DNA of 9,655 bases from Candidatus Auribacterota bacterium (GTDB lineage Bacteria; Auribacterota; JAFGBW01; JAFGJP01): NCBI GenBank assembly GCA_016929035.1, contig JAFGJP010000274.1, positions 1 through 9,655 on the forward strand. The letters run 5' to 3'. A program made the position numbers and the translations under genes. Of this stretch, positions 1 to 6,610 are shown piece by piece; position 1 is the first letter of the stretch; the number at the start of each line of letters is the position of its first letter. The notes beneath the pieces are model-generated. The model was not told the DNA's origin, made no database searches, and was given only the letters and a program-made list of their open reading frames with translations.

Positions 1-35
1 TAAAAAGTTAAAAGTAAAAAGTTAAAAATCAAAAA
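1..35. repeat. Degenerate AT-rich 7-nt tandem repeat
   Basis: Five consecutive heptads can be read from base 1: taaaaag, ttaaaag, taaaaag, ttaaaaa, tcaaaaa. The first two heptads recur as the third and fourth with one change, so there is also a 14-nt period. The array reaches the left edge and may be longer. It lies beyond the end of the minus-strand ATPase gene and codes for nothing obvious. On the minus strand it is T-rich and could supply the U-tract of the adjoining hairpin. A second, unrelated 7-nt repeat occurs at 6579-6606. Confidence 0.6.
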
Positions 36-58
36 TATGGAGCGCAAAAGCGCATATT
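29..58 (-). terminator. Possible rho-independent terminator of the GspE/PilB gene
   Basis: Read on the minus strand, ATAT-side arm 54-58 pairs with 34-38 and GCGC (50-53) pairs with GCGC (42-45). The loop is TTTT and three bases (39-41) bulge on the 3' arm. A T-rich stretch follows directly on the minus strand (33 down to about 20). The stem is short and bulged and lies about 110 nt after the stop codon at 167-169, so it is only a moderate candidate. Bases 59-166 hold no other structure or reading frame that I could support. Confidence 0.35.
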
Positions 59-166
59 ATTTTAAAAACCATCAAGAATTTAGTGTTTTTCTTAAAAACA
101 TGCCCCGGATTTTATTATTTCCCAATTTTAGATATTATGCGAAGCTCGTCTTCTATTTTTAAATTT

Positions 167-1831
167 TTAATCTATCTGCGTGACGCGCAGCACTTCTTCA
201 ACTGAAGTGCTGCCGCTGATAATCTTATCCAGACCGTTTTGAATGAGTGTTTTGCTTCCTGATCTGACAGAGGCTTCTTTTATGACGTCTGACGAAATCT
301 GCTTAAGAATAAGAGACTTGATGTCGCTGTCCGCCACAATGAGCTCGAATATGCCGATCCGCCCAGAGTAGCCTGTCCCGGAGCAGTCACTGCAGCCCTG
401 CGGGACAAAGACCCGGCTTTCCTCGGTCAGAGAGCCTTCAGCTCCGAGAAGGCGGATTTCGTCAGCCGTCAGTGTTCTTTCCTGCCGGCACTTCGGACAA
501 AGCTTACGCACCAGGCGCTGGGCAAGGACAGACCGGAGCGAAGACGCGATCAGATAAGGTTCAATGCCCATGTCGATAAGGCGCGTAATGGCCCCTGCCG
601 CGTCGTTGGTGTGGAGGGTCGAAAAGACAAGATGGCCTGTCAGCGATGCCTGGATGGCGATCCGCGCGGTTTCAAGGTCGCGGATCTCGCCTACCATGAT
701 TATGTCCGGATCCTGGCGAAGTATGGAACGAAGCCCTGAAGAAAACGTGATGCCGACCTTGGGGTTGACCTGCATCTGGCGGATAATGTCGAGCTGGTAT
801 TCAATGGGATCTTCAATGGTAATGATATTTTTTTCAATGGACTTTATTCGGTTAAGCGTGGAGTAAAGGGTCGTTGTTTTTCCGCTCCCCGTCGGCCCTG
901 TCACGAGAATAAGGCCGTTTGATTTCTGAATGCTTTCCTTATAGAAGTCTTCTTCTGTTTTGGTAAAGCCCAGCTTTTCAAGCGGAAGGATAAGCTGCGT
1001 TTTATCCAGAAGGCGAAGGACCATGTTTTCTCCAAAAGCTGTCGGGATGGTCGAGATCCTCAGATCGATCTCCCTGCCCTCGACAGTAACGCTTGCTCTG
1101 CCGTCCTGGGGCGTTCTTTTTTCCGCGATGTTCATGTTGGCCATGATCTTGACACGAGAAATGATTCCCGCAAAATAATCCCTGGGAGGAGTGGCCACTT
1201 CACGCAGTATCCCGTCAACGCGCATGCGGATCCTGACGCTGTTTTCACCGGGCTCGATATGAATGTCGCTCGCCTTGGTCCTCACCGCTTTTTCGATCAT
1301 GTTGTTGACAAAGTTCACCACAGGCGCGTCTTCTACCCACTTTGTCAAAACGCTTTCTTCCTGCCGGGAAGATGCCTGCTCTTCAAATGTGGAGATGGAG
1401 CCGTAGTACTTTTCAATGGTTTTGCGGATAATTCTTTCCGTGGAAATGACTATTTTGATGTCAAGATCTGTCCGCGAACGCAGGTCGTCAATAGCATAAA
1501 GATTCATAGGGTCCATCATGGCCACGGTTATCGAGTTGCCGATCTTAAAAAGGGGCATGACCATATATTTTTTCGCAAGATCTTCAGGGACGATGTTCAA
1601 AACTTCTTTTTTAATATTGAACGTGCTGATATCCATAAAAGGAATGTCAAGGTATTCCGCAATATTTTCTATCAGCTCTTTTTCCGTGATCATTCCAAGC
1701 TTGATGACAGACTGGCGCAGAGGTTCGTTGAGCTCCTGAGCCTGCTTTTTGGCCAGGCCCAGCTGCTCCGGAAGAAGGATACCTTTTTCAACAAGGATAT
1801 CCCATATGGTGGCATGTGATTCCTGATTCAT
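167..1831 (-). CDS. gspE/pilB: GspE/PilB-family assembly ATPase (type IV pilus or type II secretion)
   Basis: Cytoplasmic hexameric ATPase that powers pilin or pseudopilin polymerisation at the inner membrane. Using the Met at 1831 it has 554 residues, normal for PilB/GspE. An N-terminal MshEN/T2SSE_N-type region (about 7-145) has two repeats around LVEKG and VIKLG. The core shows Walker A GPTGSGKTT (312-320), Asp box IITIEDPIEY (336-345), Walker B with DPDIIMVGEIRD (374-385) and His box TGHLVFSTLHTN (398-409). A four-cysteine zinc site follows: CPKC (445-448) and CSDC (480-483), typical of PilB/GspE and absent from retraction ATPase PilT. The Met at 1831 is chosen because family homology begins there, AAAGGGA lies about 9 nt upstream, and a longer frame to 2014 would run through the tilS promoter and start codon. 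No pilin, secretin or PilC gene lies in the window, so pilus versus secretion role is undecided. Confidence 0.93.
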   Translation of the reverse strand: MNQESHATIWDILVEKGILLPEQLGLAKKQAQELNEPLRQSVIKLGMITEKELIENIAEYLDIPFMDISTFNIKKEVLNIVPEDLAKKYMVMPLFKIGNSITVAMMDPMNLYAIDDLRSRTDLDIKIVISTERIIRKTIEKYYGSISTFEEQASSRQEESVLTKWVEDAPVVNFVNNMIEKAVRTKASDIHIEPGENSVRIRMRVDGILREVATPPRDYFAGIISRVKIMANMNIAEKRTPQDGRASVTVEGREIDLRISTIPTAFGENMVLRLLDKTQLILPLEKLGFTKTEEDFYKESIQKSNGLILVTGPTGSGKTTTLYSTLNRIKSIEKNIITIEDPIEYQLDIIRQMQVNPKVGITFSSGLRSILRQDPDIIMVGEIRDLETARIAIQASLTGHLVFSTLHTNDAAGAITRLIDMGIEPYLIASSLRSVLAQRLVRKLCPKCRQERTLTADEIRLLGAEGSLTEESRVFVPQGCSDCSGTGYSGRIGIFELIVADSDIKSLILKQISSDVIKEASVRSGSKTLIQNGLDKIISGSTSVEEVLRVTQID

Positions 1832-1845
1832 GCGCCAAATTCCCT

Positions 1846-1873
1846 TTGACAAGAAGCTATTCTGGACTATAGT
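1846..1873 (+). promoter_or_regulatory. Sigma70-type promoter for tilS
   Basis: TTGACA (1846-1851, perfect -35 consensus) and TATAGT (1868-1873, five of six to the -10 consensus) are separated by 16 nt on the plus strand. Transcription from about 1880 would give a leader near 45 nt before the ATG at 1926. This supports the internal tilS start over the Met at 1830, which would lie upstream of the transcript. The site sits just upstream of the divergent ATPase gene's start codon (1831). Confidence 0.6.
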
Positions 1874-1896
1874 TAGTATCAAAACAGCTCTTGAGA

Positions 1897-1926
1897 ATCT
1901 TACCATTTTTTGTTTTGATAGTGCAA
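1897..1926 (-). promoter_or_regulatory. Candidate promoter for the GspE/PilB gene
   Basis: On the minus strand, TTGCAC (1926-1921) and TAAGAT (1902-1897) are separated by 18 nt. A transcript starting near 1890 would have a leader of about 59 nt before the ATG at 1831. Both hexamers are imperfect, the region is AT-rich, and the -35 overlaps the proposed tilS start codon, so this is a weak call. Confidence 0.25.
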
Positions 1927-3422
1927 TGAAATTGAAGAAGAAAAAGTCCTTATCAGAATCAGTTACAGATGTTTTGAAAGAAGAGATCAGATTATGCGTA
2001 TCCCTTGCCTTCAAAGAAACAGGAGACCCTGTTTACCTTGTCGCTCTTTCAGGCGGGCCGGATTCCGTTGCTCTCGCTCATGCGGCCAAGTCCCTGGAAA
2101 AAGAGACGGGGTTTTTGATTAGGGCCGTGCATCTTAACCATCTCCTGAGGGGAAAAGAGAGCGAGCGCGACGAGCGCTTTGTAAGAAAGTTTTGTAAAGC
2201 CCACAGCATTCCGCTAATCGTGGAAAAAAGAGATGTCCGCGATCTGTCACGTAAAAGCAGGCTGAATCTTGAAAAAGCCGGAAGAGAGGCGCGCCTCGGC
2301 GTCTTTAAAAAGGCTGCTCAGGCCTTTTCCGCAAATGGTGTTTTGACCGCGCACACACGGGACGATCAGCTGGAAACGGTTCTCATGCACCTCTTCCGGG
2401 GATCCGGCCTTCAGGGAACAGGCGGGATGAAAAAAGTGTCAATCCATAAAGATCTTCTCCTCATCCGCCCGTTTCTATGCGTGAGCAAGAAGATGATCCT
2501 GGACTATCTGAAGGAGAACCGGCTGAAATACGTGGAAGATTCGTCCAACAGGAACACGTCTTTTACGAGAAACCGCATTCGGCTGAGAGTGGTTCCCTTT
2601 CTGGAAAAAGAGCTGGGAAATGTGACCGGGAAGGTCCTTGATTTTGCAGACATCTGCCGCGACTTCAATGATTTTTTTCTTCAGCAGGAAAAGCGGTTTT
2701 TCGGCCGCTTTGTGACATTTCAAGCCGGAAGACTGCACATTTCGCTGAAAATCTTTCAGAAGTACCCGTTTTACGTCAATTCGTATGTCATCCGGCGCGC
2801 CCTTGAAAAGCATTATGAGCTTCCTCTTCTCCCTGACAAGAAAACGCTCGAGAAAAAGCTTCGCTCCGCTCTCCGCGCCCATCCCGGGAAGATCCTTGAG
2901 ATCAGCGCGCATTTTGCTTTTTTACGGGAAAGGAATGATATCTGTGTTATTCGGAAAAGCGACCTTTCTGAAACGGGTTCGATAAGGGTATCGCTTGAAA
3001 AAGGAAAAAAAGCGCATGTGAAATTTTTCCTTTGGACGATCGATCTGAAGCCAGTGCCGCATGCGCGCGCGAGCAGGAAAAAAAAGACATTCTTTCAGAA
3101 GCTGTTTTTGCGGGATGTTCTTTCCGGGAACGCCTTCACGTGGAGCGCTTGCCTCAAACTGCCGCAGAAAAGATGTCCTTTAACCGTTCGAAGCTTCCGG
3201 AGCGGAGACAGGATCATCTACGCCGGGAGAAGGGCCAGGCACACAAAAAAAGTCAAAAACCTTTTTATCGATGCCAAGATTCCTCTTTTCCTGAAGAAAA
3301 GGATTCCTGTCATCGAATACGGCAGGAGCATTATCTGTATACCCGGTCTCTATGTTCATCCGGATTACAAAGCTGTGCACAAAGACAAAGATGTCTGGTG
3401 CTTGGAGGCCGAAGCCAAATAG
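1926..3422 (+). CDS. tilS: tRNA(Ile)-lysidine synthase TilS
   Basis: Attaches lysine to C34 of the CAU-anticodon isoleucine tRNA using ATP, giving lysidine, so the tRNA reads AUA and is charged with Ile; normally essential. From the Met at 1926 it is 498 residues, within the family range. The N-terminal PP-loop ATPase has SGGPDS (42-47), VHLNHLLRGKES (68-79), a DDQLETVLM segment (146-154), and the DSSNRNTSFTRNRIR segment (205-219) followed by PFL. A less conserved middle region is followed by a TilS C-terminal domain (about 418-490) with VRSFRSGDRI (421-430) and FIDAKIP (447-453). The 1926 start is preferred because the family sequence starts soon after and a promoter lies at 1846-1873. No clear Shine-Dalgarno precedes it, so the exact start is uncertain. 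It is the only plus-strand gene, divergent from the ATPase and convergent with the radical SAM gene. The common neighbours ftsH and hpt are absent. Confidence 0.95.
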   Translation: MKLKKKKSLSESVTDVLKEEIRLCVSLAFKETGDPVYLVALSGGPDSVALAHAAKSLEKETGFLIRAVHLNHLLRGKESERDERFVRKFCKAHSIPLIVEKRDVRDLSRKSRLNLEKAGREARLGVFKKAAQAFSANGVLTAHTRDDQLETVLMHLFRGSGLQGTGGMKKVSIHKDLLLIRPFLCVSKKMILDYLKENRLKYVEDSSNRNTSFTRNRIRLRVVPFLEKELGNVTGKVLDFADICRDFNDFFLQQEKRFFGRFVTFQAGRLHISLKIFQKYPFYVNSYVIRRALEKHYELPLLPDKKTLEKKLRSALRAHPGKILEISAHFAFLRERNDICVIRKSDLSETGSIRVSLEKGKKAHVKFFLWTIDLKPVPHARASRKKKTFFQKLFLRDVLSGNAFTWSACLKLPQKRCPLTVRSFRSGDRIIYAGRRARHTKKVKNLFIDAKIPLFLKKRIPVIEYGRSIICIPGLYVHPDYKAVHKDKDVWCLEAEAK

Positions 3423-3449
3423 AGACGCAGAATAAGAAAATTTTTTTCT

Positions 3450-3468
3450 GTTTGTACGAAGGACGAAC
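3450..3468 (+). terminator. Weak candidate terminator after tilS
   Basis: GTTTGT (3450-3455) can pair with ACGAAC (3463-3468), six pairs including one G-U, with a 7-nt loop. It is followed by ATTTCTTTTC, and a run of T (3441-3447) precedes it. It lies 28 nt after the tilS stop in the convergent gap 3423-3559. The stem is short and not GC-rich, so this is a low-confidence call. Confidence 0.25.
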
Positions 3469-3530
3469 ATTTCTTTTCCCTGCGACCGTGCTGAAAGTCC
3501 GCCGAAGGAGGATGTTCTCTGTGGTGAGAT

Positions 3531-3551
3531 TTAAAATTATCGAGTGCGATA
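3531..3551 (-). terminator. Weak candidate terminator after the radical SAM gene
   Basis: On the minus strand, TATCG (3551-3547) pairs with CGATA (3542-3538) around the loop CACT, followed by ATTTTAAA. It begins 9 nt beyond the radical SAM stop codon, where an intrinsic terminator is expected. The stem is only 5 bp and the T-run is short. Confidence 0.3.
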
Positions 3552-3559
3552 GCAATCTT

Positions 3560-5464
3560 TTAAGCTTTTTCTTCTTTTTCCAGCTTTTCCAGAAGCTCAT
3601 CGAGCTTTTTGTGGATATACTCATTAGACGGGTCGAAACGGAGGACCTTTTCCCACTCGTCAAGAGCCTCTTCGTAGGCGTTCTTTTCATAAAAAGATTT
3701 TCCCTTCTCGATCGACTGAGGAAGAAGAATGCCGTAAAGCTTGTCTTCAAAGAGCGCCGCCTGGTGAGAGGTAAGCTCTGAAAAGGGCGGGACGTCGAGC
3801 TGATACCAGAGAGAACAGTTCTGACAGAACTCCTCTTTCAGCCCCCTGAGGCGGAAACCCTGCCATGCTTCGCGATAGGAAGAGGCGCTTTTAATGCCAA
3901 AACCGTTGAATTTCTGTTTGCATAATGTTATCTCGCCGCTGGAGAGGATAAGCATGGAAGAGGTTGTCTTCCGGCAGAGAGAGTTGTTTTCTCTTGGTGG
4001 CGTGAAGTCGATCACGCCTTCCTGCTGGAAAGCCCCGAGGAAATCGTTGAAAGGAAGAAGAAGAACCCGGTCGACCAGATACTGCCATTTTCTGAAAGCG
4101 ATATCGATTTTCTTTTTTTTCTGCAGGTTGTTGATCATCTGGATAATGATAAAAGGAGTCTCCGATCCGCCCCGCGCTTCCAGAAGACGCTTGATCACAG
4201 AATGAGAATTTTCCGTTCCTGATCTTGAATCCAGGGCGTCAAGATTGAGAATGAGGATATCAAGCCCCGAAGACATGAGGCGGGGCAGGTTGTCCGCATC
4301 AAGATGCATCCCGTTCGTTTCGATCGCGACCCGGTGGAACCCCCTGCCTTTGGCCGTCCGGATGAAGTCATGCGCTTTCGGGTGAAGAAGCGGCTCCCCA
4401 AAGCCGGAAAGGCACAGCATGGGAACATGGCCGGCGAATTCATCGAGTATCCTGTAAAAAATCTCCTCGCTCATATCAGACTTTTCTCTGTCCAGGATGG
4501 TCTGAGGGCAGCTCCTGCAGGCGAGGTCGCAGCGGCTGGTAATCTCCACTTCAAGAAAACCAGGATAGTCTTTTTGAGAAACGCTACTAAAGTCTCCTTC
4601 CCTTTCGAAAAAATTGTCGATTGAGAGCTCTTCGTAAGCGGCAAGGCATTTTTTCAGATTTTCAAGGTTGCTTTCTGTCAGCAGAGGATAAAACTGCATC
4701 TCTTTCCCGGGATAGAGTTCGGAGAGCCCTTTTTTCATGTATCCGTCCCGAGCGTTCCTGAAGCTGAGAAGCTCCATGACAAGAGAAGGTTTTCCAAAAG
4801 TATTTTCCACTTTTTTCTTTTTGGCGTTTCTGTCGCTTTCTATGCCGTATTCTTTCTGAAGAAACTCCGCATCGTCATCAATTGTTCGAAGAATATGCTG
4901 AAGTCGGCGCTTTTTTTCAGCCTGGACCTGCATAAAAAGCGTCTTCAGCTCTTCCACTGGAGCGGCGACAAGAGGAACAGACGGATGTCCGCAGGAGAAG
5001 AAATCTCCGCGATGAACCGTCTGAGAAATAAACGCGTCCAAAAGGTCTGCCTGCAGAAGAATGTTGTGGTCAGCCTGAATGACCGTTGCATGATCTATAT
5101 GCTGAGAGCGGGCGAATTCAAGAAGAGCTTCGGTGATATAAAACCCGTAATGCGCGTTCCGAAAAGTGAACATGGTGTTTATCAGCCGGTTTTTTTCGTC
5201 TATCGCGTACGGGGAAACAGAAGGAAAGCGGATAAGATGGAAGTCGTCTCTTTTGAACTTTCTGGCCGTGTCTTCTATGGCATCGTCAGCGGGCGAGGCG
5301 GATGTCACAAGGTAAAAGGCCTTGATAAGCGAGCTTTTAAAAGCGTTGAAAAGCAGGTATTCAAGCGCTGTTCGAGATGACGTGACCTGTTTCAGAACAA
5401 GCGGTCTTTGATCAAGAACATTCCTGACATTCAGGGACGCGTGTATAAAAAGAGCCCTTTCCAT
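3560..5464 (-). CDS. Nucleotidyltransferase-like / radical SAM / SPASM / TPR fusion ('spiro-SPASM'-like)
   Basis: A 634-residue protein in four parts. Residues 1 to about 200 resemble SpsF/KdsB-type cytidylyltransferases: a VTSASPADDAIEDTARK segment (53-69) and IQADHNILLQADLLDAF (129-145), in the place of the metal-binding GD-x-PL stretch. The usual N-terminal R-x-x-GK substrate loop is not visible, so this domain may be non-catalytic. Residues about 303-480 form a radical SAM domain with C312-x3-C316-x2-C319 for the [4Fe-4S]/SAM cluster and GFGEPLLHP (354-362) as the SAM-binding GGE-like segment. A SPASM-type region has C497, C515, C547 and C550, likely ligating an auxiliary cluster. A TPR-like helical pair ends the protein (about 585-634). 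Its start is 4 nt after the gmd stop, so co-translation is likely. The architecture matches what I recall as 'spiro-SPASM' proteins of spirochaetes, whose reaction is unknown to me. The substrate cannot be told from sequence; the gmd link hints at glycans. Confidence 0.82.
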   Translation of the reverse strand: MERALFIHASLNVRNVLDQRPLVLKQVTSSRTALEYLLFNAFKSSLIKAFYLVTSASPADDAIEDTARKFKRDDFHLIRFPSVSPYAIDEKNRLINTMFTFRNAHYGFYITEALLEFARSQHIDHATVIQADHNILLQADLLDAFISQTVHRGDFFSCGHPSVPLVAAPVEELKTLFMQVQAEKKRRLQHILRTIDDDAEFLQKEYGIESDRNAKKKKVENTFGKPSLVMELLSFRNARDGYMKKGLSELYPGKEMQFYPLLTESNLENLKKCLAAYEELSIDNFFEREGDFSSVSQKDYPGFLEVEITSRCDLACRSCPQTILDREKSDMSEEIFYRILDEFAGHVPMLCLSGFGEPLLHPKAHDFIRTAKGRGFHRVAIETNGMHLDADNLPRLMSSGLDILILNLDALDSRSGTENSHSVIKRLLEARGGSETPFIIIQMINNLQKKKKIDIAFRKWQYLVDRVLLLPFNDFLGAFQQEGVIDFTPPRENNSLCRKTTSSMLILSSGEITLCKQKFNGFGIKSASSYREAWQGFRLRGLKEEFCQNCSLWYQLDVPPFSELTSHQAALFEDKLYGILLPQSIEKGKSFYEKNAYEEALDEWEKVLRFDPSNEYIHKKLDELLEKLEKEEKA

Positions 5465-5468
5465 GATC

Positions 5469-6467
5469 TTATTTCTTTATCTGTTTTTCAAAATATTCGA
5501 GATCTGCTTTAACCATGATCCTGACAAGTTCGTCAAAGGTGACTTTTGGCTCCCAGCCCAGGATTTTTTTCGCTTTTGAATAATCTCCCTGGAGAATGTT
5601 CACTTCAGACGGGCGAAAATAGCGCTTGTCGATCTCAATATGCTTTTTCCAGTCGATCTTGACAATATCGAATGCGCGCTCTACGAATTCCTTAACGGTA
5701 TGTGTCTCTCCTGTGGCTATGACAAAATCGTCAGGAGACTCCTGCTGGAGCATCAGCCACATGGCTTCGACAAATTCCGGAGCGTAACCCCAGTCGCGCT
5801 TGGCATCCAGGTTTCCGAGATAAATCTTATCCATAAGCCCAAGCTTGATCTGGGCCACGCCACGGGTGATCTTGTGCGTGACAAACGTTTCTCCTCTGCG
5901 GGGGGACTCATGGTTGAAAAGGATCCCGTTGGAAATGAACATATTGTAGGCGATGCGGTAGTTTCGGGCCATGTGATAGGCAAAGACTTTTGAAGACGCA
6001 TAGGGCGACATGGGATTAAGCGGCGTATTCTCGCTCTGAGGAACTTCCACCGCGTCACCGTACATCTCACTGCTGGATGCCTGATAGACCCGGGTGTGGT
6101 TAAGATCGGCCTCTCGTATGGCTTCAAAGATGCGAAGAGCGCCGAGCCCCGTGACATCAGCCGTGTACTCCGGAATGTCAAAGCTCACGCGGACATGGCT
6201 CTGAGCGGCAAGGTTGTAGATTTCATCAGGCCTGATCGTGCGAATAATATGATTGATATTGCTTGAGTCGGAAAGGTCTCCAAAGATCATGTTGAGCTTC
6301 TGGCCTTTCACATGCTCGTCCTGGTTGATATGGTCAACCCTCTGCGTGTTGAAAGAGCTGGACCGCCTTTTGATCCCGTAAACGTCGTATCCTTTGGAAA
6401 GAAGGAGCTCGACAAGATAAGATCCGTCCTGTCCGGTTATGCCGGTGACTAAAGCTTTTTTCTTCAT
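5469..6467 (-). CDS. gmd: GDP-mannose 4,6-dehydratase
   Basis: Converts GDP-D-mannose to GDP-4-dehydro-6-deoxy-D-mannose, the branch point to GDP-L-fucose, GDP-D-rhamnose, GDP-perosamine and related sugars of surface glycans; cytosolic, NADP-dependent extended SDR. The Rossmann glycine motif is G9-ITG-QDG15. NLAAQSHV (85-92), SSSEMYG (131-137), the catalytic Y156-x3-K160 (YASSK) and NHESPRRGETFVTHKITR (185-202) are hallmark Gmd segments. In the last of these, H198 stands where many homologues have Arg. Length 332 is at the short end for Gmd but reaches the usual C-terminal region, so it appears complete. AAGGAT (6482-6477) lies 9 nt upstream of the ATG. The gene that would finish the sugar (fcl, rmd or per) is not next to it; instead the radical SAM fusion gene follows after 4 nt. 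Confidence 0.96.
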   Translation of the reverse strand: MKKKALVTGITGQDGSYLVELLLSKGYDVYGIKRRSSSFNTQRVDHINQDEHVKGQKLNMIFGDLSDSSNINHIIRTIRPDEIYNLAAQSHVRVSFDIPEYTADVTGLGALRIFEAIREADLNHTRVYQASSSEMYGDAVEVPQSENTPLNPMSPYASSKVFAYHMARNYRIAYNMFISNGILFNHESPRRGETFVTHKITRGVAQIKLGLMDKIYLGNLDAKRDWGYAPEFVEAMWLMLQQESPDDFVIATGETHTVKEFVERAFDIVKIDWKKHIEIDKRYFRPSEVNILQGDYSKAKKILGWEPKVTFDELVRIMVKADLEYFEKQIKK

Positions 6468-6513
6468 AGAATGACCATCCTTTTATAAACGAGCGATATT
6501 TACTTATCTCTTT

Positions 6514-6538
6514 AAATTGCAATAGATTATTACAATTT
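6514..6538. promoter_or_regulatory. 25-nt imperfect palindrome in the gmd leader
   Basis: Two 11-nt arms (6514-6524 and 6528-6538) are reverse complements with a single mismatch, around a 3-nt centre. The outer halves are AAATTG and CAATTT. It lies 47 nt upstream of the gmd start. It overlaps the candidate -10 hexamer at 6527-6532, as an operator would; it could instead form a weak AT-rich hairpin in the transcript. No known protein's site was recognised. Confidence 0.45.
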
Positions 6539-6556
6539 TAAAAACAAAGAAATCAA
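6527..6556 (-). promoter_or_regulatory. Candidate promoter upstream of gmd
   Basis: On the minus strand TTGATT (6556-6551) and TAATAA (6532-6527) are 18 nt apart. A start near 6520 would give a leader of about 50 nt before gmd. A perfect TATAAT also occurs at 6565-6560 but has no good -35 upstream. The region is very AT-rich, where such matches arise by chance. If real, gmd and the radical SAM gene could be transcribed separately from the upstream operon. Confidence 0.28.
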
Positions 6557-6578
6557 AAGATTATATAGTCTTTTTCTA

Positions 6579-6606
6579 TCATCTATTCTCTGTTCTCTGA
6601 TTTCTG
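6579..6606. repeat. Degenerate 7-nt tandem repeat after the NusG-like gene
   Basis: On the minus strand the heptads read CAGAAAT, CAGAGAA, CAGAGAA, TAGATGA (6606 down to 6579). Two copies are identical. It begins 5 nt after the TGA stop of the NusG-like gene (6613-6611), within the 143-nt gap before gmd. The unit is purine-rich on this strand and differs from the heptad at 1-35, but the period is the same. Confidence 0.5.
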
Positions 6607-6610
6607 AAGT

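Noticed and set aside
1..35. CRISPR array or origin iterons at the left edge
   Set aside because: The repeats are 7 nt, AT-only in character and without spacers; too short and degenerate for either.
1259..1819. Plus-strand open frame of 186 codons
   Set aside because: Antisense to the conserved N-domain of the assembly ATPase; no domain seen.
1830..1925. N-terminal extension of tilS from the Met at 1830
   Set aside because: The extension crosses the TTGACA/TATAGT promoter, would overlap the divergent ATPase start, and its sequence does not resemble TilS.
1832..2014. N-terminal extension of the GspE/PilB gene to the Met at 2014
   Set aside because: It runs through the tilS promoter and the tilS 5' end, reads as low-complexity Phe-rich sequence, and the family N-domain begins right after the Met at 1831.
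3032..3781. Plus-strand open frame of 249 codons across the end of tilS and the start of the convergent gap
   Set aside because: It overlaps the conserved TilS C-terminal domain in another frame and the end of the radical SAM gene; composition is charged and low-complexity with no domain.
4895..5380. Plus-strand open frame of 161 codons
   Set aside because: It lies wholly antisense to the radical SAM gene, has no recognisable domain and no ribosome binding site; a shadow frame.
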